This document shows, piece after piece, positions 6,728-15,200 of a stretch of DNA of 51,346 nt. Below the pieces are notes generated by a model. It was not told the DNA's origin, made no database searches, and worked only from the letters and a program-made list of their open reading frames with translations. The position numbers were made by a program, and so were the translations under genes. This DNA is from Planctomycetota bacterium (GTDB lineage: Bacteria; Planctomycetota; Planctomycetia; Pirellulales; UBA1268), in contig VGZO01000031.1 of NCBI GenBank assembly GCA_016872555.1, positions 1 to 51,346 on the forward strand, read 5' to 3'. Position 1 is the stretch's first letter; every line of letters begins with the position of its first letter.

Positions 6728-8278
6728 ATGCGTGGATCCGATGTCTCGATGTGCCGGGTGTCGCCGTCGGTGACACGACCCGAGAAACGGGAGATCCTCG
6801 GTCTTCAGGAACCCCACCCTCTGTCGAGCCCGAGCAGGCAAGCCGCCTGCTTCCCGACCTCCGGCATAGCCCGGTGGACCGCCGTTGCCTGCCGGCTCGT
6901 GGCCTGCCTCGGCATGGCGATCGTCGCAGTCTCCGCCAGCGCCGCCAACCGCGCCGCGCCGCCGACCAACGTCGTCCTCATCGTCTCCGACGACCAGCAC
7001 TGGCGTGACTACGGCTTCATGGGGCACGAGCACCTGCGCACACCCTGCCTCGACCGGCTGGCGCGCGAGAGCCTCGTCTACCCGCGCGGCTACGTCACCA
7101 GCAGCCTCTGCTGCCCGAGCCTCGCGGCGCTGATCACCGGCCGCTACCCGCACGAGACCGGGATCGTCGGCAACGACCCGCCGGGCACCGACGGCCCGCG
7201 GACCACGCCCGCGGCGAAGGCCGCGTTCGCCGCCGGCCGCGAGGCGATGAACCGCAAGCTCGACGCCTTCCCGACGCTGCCCAAGCTCCTGGCCGCGGCC
7301 GGCTACGACAGCCTCCAGACGGGGAAGTGGTGGCAGGGGGATTTCCGCCGCGGCGGGTTCACCGCCGGAATGACGCGCGGCGAGCGCCATGGCGACGACG
7401 GCCTGGCGATCGGCCGCAAGACGATGGCGCCGATCGAGGACTTCGTCCGCGCGACACACAGGGCGGGGAAGCCGTTTTTCGTCTGGTACGCGCCGATGCT
7501 GCCCCATGATCCCCACGACCCGCCGGCCGAGCTGGTCGAGCACTACCGCACGCGTGCGCCGAGCGACCATGTGGCGCGCTACTGGGGCAACGTCGAACGG
7601 TTCGACCGGACGGTCGGTGAGCTGCTCGACTTCCTCGACCGCGAGGGGCTCGCCGCCGACACGCTGGTCGTCTATGTGACCGACAACGGCTGGATCCAAT
7701 CGCCCGACAACCCGCGCTTCGCGCCGCGCTCCAAGCTCTCCCCCTACGACGGCGGCCTGCGGACGCCGATCATGCTCCGCCAGCCGGGGCGGATCGCTCC
7801 GGGCTCGTGCGCGACGCCGGTGTCGAGCGTCGATATCCTCCCCACGGTGCTTGCCGCCTGTGGCGTGGCGGCACCGGCCGGGCTGCGGGGTGTCGATCTC
7901 CTCGATCCGGCCGCGGTGGCGGCGCGGAAGGAGGTGTTCGGCGAGTGCTTCACCCACACGCTCGTCGACGCCGATGACCCGGCGCGGAGCTTGCTGTGGC
8001 GGTTCGTCGTCCGCGACGAGTGGAAGCTGATCGTGCCGGTGTCGGCCGACCGGCCCGCCGCGACGGTGCCGCCCGAGGGGCGGCTGGTCGACACCGAATC
8101 GCGCGTTAGGCTCGCGCGCGGGCAGAGCGAGCTGTACGACGTCGCCGCCGATCCGACCGAGGCGACCGACGTCGCCGGCGGTCACCCCGACGTGGTGCGG
8201 GAGTTGCGGGGCGTGCTCGACGCATGGTGGAATCCGTTTCCGCCGGCGTCGCCGGCGAACCCCGGGGGAGGAGAGTGA
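6728..8278 (+). CDS. Secreted sulfatase with variant CCPSL active-site motif
   Basis: About 516 aa, alkaline-phosphatase-fold sulfatase. Metal-binding VSDDQHW opens the domain, GKWW lies near residue 200, YVTDNG is the C-terminal metal site, and the last third has the usual sulfatase subdomain. The formylglycine motif is SSLCCPSLAALITG (Cys codon 7109-7111): the customary C-x-P-S-R has Leu for Arg, as I recall for some planctomycete sulfatases. A signal peptide (ACRLVACLGMAIVAVSASA) precedes the domain but sits about 50 residues in. ATG 6728, with a G-run before it, is the best visible start, although 6749 or a later codon would fit the leader better. The 5' end abuts transposon debris. It is the first gene of the sulfatase run. 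Confidence 0.85.
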   Translation: MRGSDVSMCRVSPSVTRPEKREILGLQEPHPLSSPSRQAACFPTSGIARWTAVACRLVACLGMAIVAVSASAANRAAPPTNVVLIVSDDQHWRDYGFMGHEHLRTPCLDRLARESLVYPRGYVTSSLCCPSLAALITGRYPHETGIVGNDPPGTDGPRTTPAAKAAFAAGREAMNRKLDAFPTLPKLLAAAGYDSLQTGKWWQGDFRRGGFTAGMTRGERHGDDGLAIGRKTMAPIEDFVRATHRAGKPFFVWYAPMLPHDPHDPPAELVEHYRTRAPSDHVARYWGNVERFDRTVGELLDFLDREGLAADTLVVYVTDNGWIQSPDNPRFAPRSKLSPYDGGLRTPIMLRQPGRIAPGSCATPVSSVDILPTVLAACGVAAPAGLRGVDLLDPAAVAARKEVFGECFTHTLVDADDPARSLLWRFVVRDEWKLIVPVSADRPAATVPPEGRLVDTESRVRLARGQSELYDVAADPTEATDVAGGHPDVVRELRGVLDAWWNPFPPASPANPGGGE

Positions 8279-8279
8279 G

Positions 8280-9575
8280 ATGGTGCGCCGCGGCGTTTCG
8301 GGTGGTTGGCTGTGCGTGGCGGTGTGCACGCTCTCGAGCGTGGCAGGGGGCGAGGCGCCCCCGGCGGGCACCTGGCCCAACTGGCGCGGGCCGGCGGGTG
8401 ACGGGGTCGCCACGGGGACGGGGTATGCGACCCGCTGGAGCCCGACCGAGAACGTCCGCTGGAAAGTCGCGCTCCCCGGTTTCGGGGCGAGCACACCGGC
8501 GGTGTGGGGCGACAGGCTCGTCCTCACCTGCACGATCGACGGCCAGGATGCCGCGCTGTGCTACACGCGCGACGGCAAGGCGGCGTGGCGGAGAAGCCTC
8601 GGCACTGCCAAGGCGGGGAAGCACAAGAAAGCCACCGGGGCCAACTCCTCGCCGGTCACCGACGGCCGGCAGGTGTGGGTCTATTTCAAGAGTGGCGAGC
8701 TGGCCTGCCTCGATCTCGCCGACGGCGCGGTGGTGTGGAAGACGAATCTCCAGGAGCAGTTCGGCGAGGACACGCTGTGGTGGGACCTCGGCACGTCGCC
8801 GGTGCTGTCGGCCAAGGCGGTGGTCGTGGCGGTGATGCAAAGCGGCCCGAGCTACCTGGCGGCGTTCGACCGGCAGACGGGCAAACTGCTCTGGAAGCAA
8901 GACCGGCTCCTCGGCGCCCCGGAGGAGGCGGCGCAGAGCTACTCGACGCCGCTGGTCGTCGCCGGTGATGCCGCGAAGGGGGAACCGGCCGAGATGCTCG
9001 TGGTCCTCGGCGCCGACCATGTCACGGCCCACGATGCCGCCGACGGCCGCGAACTGTGGCGCGTCGGCGGGCTCAATCCGGGGGGCGAACGGTTCTTCCG
9101 CTCGATCGCCTCGCCGGTGATCGCCGGCGACCTCGTGATCGCCCCGTACGCCCGCGGCAGCACGTTGACCGCGATCCGCCGCGGCGGGACGGGGGACGTG
9201 ACGACGACGCACGTCGCCTGGGTGCGGAAGGACCTCGGCGCCGACGTCCCCACGCCGACGGCCAAGGATGGCAAGGTCTACGTCTGCACCGACAAGGGGA
9301 CGGTCGCCTGCCTCGACGCCGCCACCGGCACGACCGTGTGGAGCGGCGACGTCGAGCGCAACCGCAACGCCTACAGCGCCTCGCCGGTCCTCGTCGGCGA
9401 CCGGCTCGTCGTCATCCGCGAGGATGGGGCGGCGGCGGTGATCGACGTCGCCGACGGCTTCAAGGTGATCGGCGGCGGCAGTGTCGACGAGATGACCGTC
9501 GCCACGCCGGTGTGCGTCGACGGCCGGATCTACCTGCGGACGCACGACAGCCTGTGGTGCATCGCCGGCACCTGA
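8280..9575 (+). CDS. Secreted PQQ-like beta-propeller protein
   Basis: 431 aa with a signal peptide (WLCVAVCTLSSVAGG) and then WPNWRGPAGDG, the typical opening of planctomycete outer-membrane-assembly-like propellers. Repeated blades show the pattern of Gly-Lys or Gly-Thr followed by LWK/VWK/LWR, for example GKLLWKQ, GRELWRV and TTVWSG. Such WD-like/PQQ propellers bind partners or ligands and are often non-enzymatic; a quinoprotein dehydrogenase role is not supported because no active-site domain is seen. ATG 8280 starts one base after the upstream sulfatase stop and follows a GGGGAGGAG stretch, so the two genes are translationally linked. It may be a scaffold or substrate-binding partner for the sulfatases (inference). 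Confidence 0.85.
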   Translation: MVRRGVSGGWLCVAVCTLSSVAGGEAPPAGTWPNWRGPAGDGVATGTGYATRWSPTENVRWKVALPGFGASTPAVWGDRLVLTCTIDGQDAALCYTRDGKAAWRRSLGTAKAGKHKKATGANSSPVTDGRQVWVYFKSGELACLDLADGAVVWKTNLQEQFGEDTLWWDLGTSPVLSAKAVVVAVMQSGPSYLAAFDRQTGKLLWKQDRLLGAPEEAAQSYSTPLVVAGDAAKGEPAEMLVVLGADHVTAHDAADGRELWRVGGLNPGGERFFRSIASPVIAGDLVIAPYARGSTLTAIRRGGTGDVTTTHVAWVRKDLGADVPTPTAKDGKVYVCTDKGTVACLDAATGTTVWSGDVERNRNAYSASPVLVGDRLVVIREDGAAAVIDVADGFKVIGGGSVDEMTVATPVCVDGRIYLRTHDSLWCIAGT

Positions 9576-9618
9576 CCGCCGGCGTCGTTTTCCCCGTGCC
9601 GATTCCAGGAGGCTGTCG

Positions 9619-12171
9619 ATGAACCGTCTGCGTCGTTCCCGCTGCCGGGGTGCAGCCGTCGTCGGCGCCCTGCTGGTGGCCGCCACGGCCGCGCGGGCCG
9701 CCGAGCCGGCCCGCCTGCTGGTGGTGACGGTGACCACCGGCTTTCGCCACGGGTCGATCGCCACCGCCGAGCCGGTCCTCGAGCAGCTCGGCCGGGAGAG
9801 CGGCCTGTTCCACGTCGATTTCCTCCGCCTGCCGCCGGGGCGGCCGGGGCGGCCGCCGGAGCCGAAGCGGGCCGACGGCACGGCGGATGCCGACTGGGAG
9901 AAGCAGCAGGCGGCCCACAAGGAGGCGCTCGCGCGCCACGGCGCCGCCGACGCGGCGTGGTTTGCGGGACTCGAGGAGCAGTTCGCCAAGGCGTTCGCGC
10001 CGGAGGCGCTGGCCCAGTTCGACGGCGTGATCTTCGCGAGCACGACCGGCGACGACCTGCCGATCCCCGATCTGCCGGCGTTCCTCGACTGGGTGCGGTC
10101 GGGGAAGGCGTTCATCGGCGTCCACGCCGCCACCGACACGCTCAAGCGCTCCGATGCCTACGTCGAATTCATCGGCGGGGCGTTTGCCGGCCATCCGTGG
10201 AACGCCGGGGGCGAACACGGGTTCGTGGTCGACGAGCCGGGCCACCGCCTCGTGGCGATGTTTCCCGAGCGCTTCCGCTGGAAGGACGAGATCTACCAGT
10301 ACGACCAGCGCTACGTGCCGGAGAACGTCCGCGTCCTGCTCAGCCTCGACATGGCTGCGAGCAACCCGAAGGAACCGTGGCACGTCCCGGTGAGCTGGAT
10401 CCGCGAAGTCGGCAAGGGGCGGCTGTTCTCGACGAACCTCGGCCACAACGACTCCACCTGGAAGGACCCGACGTTCCAGAAGCATCTCGTCGAGGGGATC
10501 GCCTGGGCGCTGGGGAGATTCGACGCCCCGGCCACGCCCAATCCGGAGGTCCAGGCGGCCGAATACCTGCGCAGTGTCGTCGCCGCCGCCTGCGCCGCCA
10601 CCAGCGCCGATCATGGGGCGCTCCGCGCCAAGGCCGACGAGCGGATCAAGGCCGATCCCGGCTGGGCCCGGCGCTGGCGGCCGCAGTTGGTGGCCCTGCG
10701 GACGCAGAACGCCGAGGAACGCAAGGCGGGCTACGCCAAGCTCCTCGACGAGATCCGCGATGCGCCGGCGAAGGCCGCTGCCAGCGGCCGCAAGAACGTC
10801 CTCCTCGTGATGTGTGACGACCTGTGCTGCGCGCTGGGGGCGTATGGCGACGCCGCGGCGAAGTCGCCGGCGATCGATCGCCTGGCAGCGCGGGGCGTGC
10901 GCTTCGGGCGCGCGTATTGCCAGTTTCCGCTGTGCAATCCGTCGCGGGCGAGCATGCTCACCGGACGGCGGCCGCAGCGGACGACCGTCCTCGACAACAC
11001 CGTCCACTTCCGCACCGTCGATCCGGGGATCGTGACGCTGCCGCAGGCGTTCCGCGCCGCCGGCTACCGGGTGGAGCGGGTCGGGAAGCTCTACCACTAC
11101 GGCGTGCCCCGGCAGATCGGTACCGATGGCCTCGACGATCCACAGAGCTGGGACGCGGTGTTCAATCCCAAGGGGCGCGACGTCGCCGACGAGGGGCGGA
11201 TCTTCTCGCTCGTGCCCGGCCAATTCGGCGGCACGGTGAGCTGGCTGGCCGCCGACGGCGATCCCGCCGAGCAGACCGATGCAATTGGCGCGGCCCATGC
11301 CGAGCGCCGGCTCGAGGCCTTCGCCCGCGACAAGACGCCGTTCTTCCTCGCCGTCGGCTTCTACCGGCCGCACACCCCCTACGTGGCGCCCAAGGAATTC
11401 TTCGCCCGCCACCCGCTCGACTCGGTCCTCCCTCCCGAGGTGCCCGCCGACCACGACGCCCACGTGCCCGCCGCGGCGCTCGGCAGCCGTAAGAAGGAGC
11501 AGGTCCGGCTCGTCGGGGATCTCGGCCGGGAGGCGCTGCAGGCTTACCGCGCCAGCGTGAGCTTCGTCGACGAGCAGGTCGGCAAGGTGGTCGGGGCGCT
11601 CGACCGCCTCGGCCTCGCCGACGACACGATCGTGGTCTTCACCAGCGACCACGGCTACCACCTCGGCGAGCACGGGCTGTGGCAGAAGATGAGCCTGTTC
11701 GAGGAGAGCGCCCGGGTGCCGCTGGTGATCGCGGCGCCGGGTGGGGCCCGGGGCGTGCGCGACCACACCGTGGAACTGATCGATCTGGCGCCGACGCTCT
11801 GCGACCTGGCCGGAGTCGCGCCGCCGCCGGGGCTCGATGGCCGTAGCCTGGGGGCGCTGGTGAGTGACGGCGGTGACGTCGCCGGTTTTCCCGACCGTCC
11901 GGCCTTCACGCAGGTGACGCGCGGTGGGGCGAAAAACCCCGGGGGTGGCGGGCAGAGCGTGCGCCGCGGCCGTTGGCGCTACACGGAGTGGCACGATGCC
12001 GCGGGCACGACGACCGGCCGCCAACTCTACGACCACGACACCGACCCACACGAGCTGACCAATCTCGCCGCCGATCCGGCCCATGCCGCCACCGTGGCCG
12101 AGCTGGCTGGGTTGGTGGCGGAACGGTTCACGCCGCGCGCCGACGTGAAGGCGGCGACCGTGAGCCGCTGA
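9619..12171 (+). CDS. ThuA-domain and sulfatase fusion protein
   Basis: 850 aa. After a signal peptide (GALLVAATAARA) residues 29-300 form a ThuA-like domain of the class-I glutamine-amidotransferase fold (LLVVTVTTGFRHGSI, AFIGVHAATDT, FSTNLGHND). A linker then leads into a complete sulfatase from about 393: NVLLVMCDD, formylglycine motif CNPSRASMLTG with Cys439, FTSDHGYHLGEHG near 680. The second half looks like iduronate-2-sulfatase relatives (SulfID/S1_7 type by appearance). Both halves seem intact, so this is a true fusion rather than a frameshift. ThuA domains are linked to sugar metabolism but their chemistry is poorly known. GGAGG stands before ATG 9619. It is the third gene of the run, 43 nt after the propeller gene. 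Confidence 0.88.
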   Translation: MNRLRRSRCRGAAVVGALLVAATAARAAEPARLLVVTVTTGFRHGSIATAEPVLEQLGRESGLFHVDFLRLPPGRPGRPPEPKRADGTADADWEKQQAAHKEALARHGAADAAWFAGLEEQFAKAFAPEALAQFDGVIFASTTGDDLPIPDLPAFLDWVRSGKAFIGVHAATDTLKRSDAYVEFIGGAFAGHPWNAGGEHGFVVDEPGHRLVAMFPERFRWKDEIYQYDQRYVPENVRVLLSLDMAASNPKEPWHVPVSWIREVGKGRLFSTNLGHNDSTWKDPTFQKHLVEGIAWALGRFDAPATPNPEVQAAEYLRSVVAAACAATSADHGALRAKADERIKADPGWARRWRPQLVALRTQNAEERKAGYAKLLDEIRDAPAKAAASGRKNVLLVMCDDLCCALGAYGDAAAKSPAIDRLAARGVRFGRAYCQFPLCNPSRASMLTGRRPQRTTVLDNTVHFRTVDPGIVTLPQAFRAAGYRVERVGKLYHYGVPRQIGTDGLDDPQSWDAVFNPKGRDVADEGRIFSLVPGQFGGTVSWLAADGDPAEQTDAIGAAHAERRLEAFARDKTPFFLAVGFYRPHTPYVAPKEFFARHPLDSVLPPEVPADHDAHVPAAALGSRKKEQVRLVGDLGREALQAYRASVSFVDEQVGKVVGALDRLGLADDTIVVFTSDHGYHLGEHGLWQKMSLFEESARVPLVIAAPGGARGVRDHTVELIDLAPTLCDLAGVAPPPGLDGRSLGALVSDGGDVAGFPDRPAFTQVTRGGAKNPGGGGQSVRRGRWRYTEWHDAAGTTTGRQLYDHDTDPHELTNLAADPAHAATVAELAGLVAERFTPRADVKAATVSR

Positions 12172-12207
12172 CCGTCGATACCGTCCGCAGCCCTGGGAGG
12201 ACAGACG

Positions 12208-15200
12208 ATGAACCGATGGCGGCGACGGTGTGGTCGCATGGCGGCGCTGGTGGCGGCGCTCGTCGGCGCCGGAGCCACTGGTGACGGTGGCTCACCGCCG
12301 GCCCGCGCCGCCGACCGCCCCCCCGACGTGCTCGTGATCCTCGCCGACGACCTCGGCTTCTCCGACGTCGGCGCCTACGGCGGTGAGATCGCCACGCCGC
12401 AACTCGACCGTCTCGCGGCCGGCGGCGTGCGGTTCACGCAGGGCTATTCCACGTCGCGCTGCTGGCCGAGCCGCGCGGCGCTGCTCACCGGGTACTACGC
12501 CCAGTCGGTCAACCGCGACGCTCTGCCGGTTGGAGCTGGCCCGGCTGCGGGCGGCGGCAAGGGCGGCAACCAGGGCACGCGACCCCGGTGGGCGAAACTG
12601 CTGCCGCAGCTCCTCGCGCCGGCCGGCTACCGCGCGTACCACTCGGGCAAATGGCACGTCGATGGCGATCCGCGTGCCAGCGGGTTCGCCCGCTCGCTCG
12701 ACGTCGGTGGCAAGGGCCAGAGCAACTTCTTCGACGCCACCGGCATCACCGACGGCGGCCAGCCGATCACCGCCGGAGAGGACTTCTATGCGACGACCGC
12801 CATCGGCGACCATGCGGTCTCGTGCCTCGACGAGCACCTCCGGGACCATGCGGCCAGCCCCTTCTTCCACTACGTCGCCTTCACCGCGCCACACTTTCCG
12901 CTCCAGGCACCCGCGGAGCGGATCGCCGCCGTCGGGGCCCGCTACCGGGCCGGGTGGAACGCCATCCAGAAGGAGCGTCAGGGCAGGATCGCCGCCGCGG
13001 GGCTCGTGACGACCGTCCCGGCGGCGATGGAGCCTGCGATCGGGCCCCCATATCAGTTTCCCAAGGCGTTCGAGGCGCTCGGTCCGGGGGAGATCGACAG
13101 GCCGCTGCCGTGGGACTCGCTCACGGCCGAGCAGCGTGAGTTCCAGGCGGGGAAGATGGCGATCCACGCCGCGATGGTCGAGTCGATGGATCGCGAGATC
13201 GGGCGGATCATCGGCCGGCTGGAAGCCGCCGGCCGGCTCGCCAACACGCTCATCATCTTCGCCAGCGACAACGGCGCCTCGGCCGAGATCATGGTCCGTG
13301 GCGAGGGGCACGATCGGACGGCGGCGCCGGGCTCCCGGCCGACGTTCCTCTGCCTCGGCCCGGGCTGGTCGAGCTGTGCGAACACGCCGTTTCGTCGGCA
13401 CAAGACCTGGGTCCACGAAGGGGGCATCGCCTCGCCGTGGATCGTCCACTGGCCGGCGCGGATCGGCACCGGTGGGGGCCTACGCACACAGCCCGTGCAT
13501 CTGATCGACGTCGCACCGACGGTCCTCGAAGCGGCCGGGATCCCGCCCCGTGACCCGCCTCCCGCACAGCCCGGGGGCACCGTGGCCGTGCCACCGTTGC
13601 AGGGCCGCAGCTTCCTCCGGGCACTCGCCGATGCGGCGGCGCCGCCGGCGCACGAGAGCCTGTGGTGGTGCCATGAAGGGCACCGCGCGGTGCGCGTCGG
13701 CGACTGGAAACTCGTCGCCGCCAAGGGAGATCCGTGGGAACTCTACGATCTCGCCACCGACCGCTGCGAGACGCACGACCGCGCCGGCGAACAGCCCGAG
13801 CGCGTCGCGGCGCTGGCCCGCCGCTGGGAGGAGACCGCGGCGGAGTGCGCGGCGCTGGCGGCCGAACCGCCGGCCACGGTGCCGCCGGCCGCGGCGGTGC
13901 CGGCACCGCCTGGCAGCCCGCGACGACCGCCGAACGTGGTGATCGTGTTCGCCGACGATCTCGGCTACGGCGACCTCGGCTGCTACGGCGGCACCCGCGC
14001 CGCCACGCCGCACATCGACAGCATCGCCAGGGAAGGGACGCGCTGCACCGATTTCCACGTCGCCCAGCCGGTCTGCTCGGCGTCGCGCGCCGCGCTGCTC
14101 ACCGGCTGCTATCCCAACCGGGTGTCGATCGCCGGGGCGCTCGGCCCGAGCGCCCGCCATGGGATCGCCGCCGCCGAGACGACACTTGCCGAGCTGCTCG
14201 CGGCGCGCGGCTATGCGACGGCCGCCGTCGGCAAGTGGCACCTCGGCCACCACCCGCCGTTCCTGCCGTCGCGCCACGGGTTCGACGAGTATTTCGGGCT
14301 CCCCTATTCCAACGACATGTGGCCGCACCACCCCGAGGCGAAGCCGGGAAGCTACCCGCCGCTGCCGCTGTTCGACGGCGAGACGGTGGTCGACGCCGAC
14401 GTCGGCCCCGAGGACCAGGCGACGCTCACCGCGCGCTACACCGCCCGGGCGGTCGATTTTCTCGAGCGCGTTGGCCGCGGTGACAAGCCGTTTTTCCTGT
14501 ATCTGGCCCACTCGATGCCGCACGTGCCGCTGTTCGCCGGCGAGGCACATCGCGGGAAGTCCGCCGACGGGCTGTACGGCGACGTCCTCACCGAGATCGA
14601 CGCCTCGGTCGGCGCCCTGCTCGGGGCCCTCGAGCGCACGGGCCATGCCGACGACACGCTGGTGATCTTCACCAGCGACAACGGCCCCTGGCTCTCCTAC
14701 GGCGACCATGGGGGGAGTGCCGGCGATCTGCGCGAGGGGAAGGGGACGGTGTTCGAGGGGGGTGTGCGCGTGCCGTGCGTGGCGCGGCTTCCGGGCGTGA
14801 TCCCCGCCGGCAGCACCTGCACGGCGCCCTTGATGACGATCGACCTGCTGCCCTCGATCGCGGCGCTGACAGGCGCCGCGCTGCCTCACGACGCCGCCGG
14901 CCGGTGCCTCGTCGGCGGTCGGCCGATCGACGGCCAGGACCGGCTGGCGAGCCTCCGCGGCGCGGCCGATCCCCGGGCTGCCGAGGCGTCCTACGGCTTC
15001 TGGTACGCCGACAACCAGCTCCAGGCGGTGCGCCAGGGAAACTGGAAGCTGATGCTCCCCCACACCGCGCGGACGATGGCCGGCCAGGAACCGGGGGCAG
15101 GGGGCACCCCGGGGAAATACAAGGCGCTGCCGGTCGAGCGGATGCTGTTCGATCTCGACGCCGATCCCGGCGAGCGGCATGACGCCGCCGCGGCGCATCC

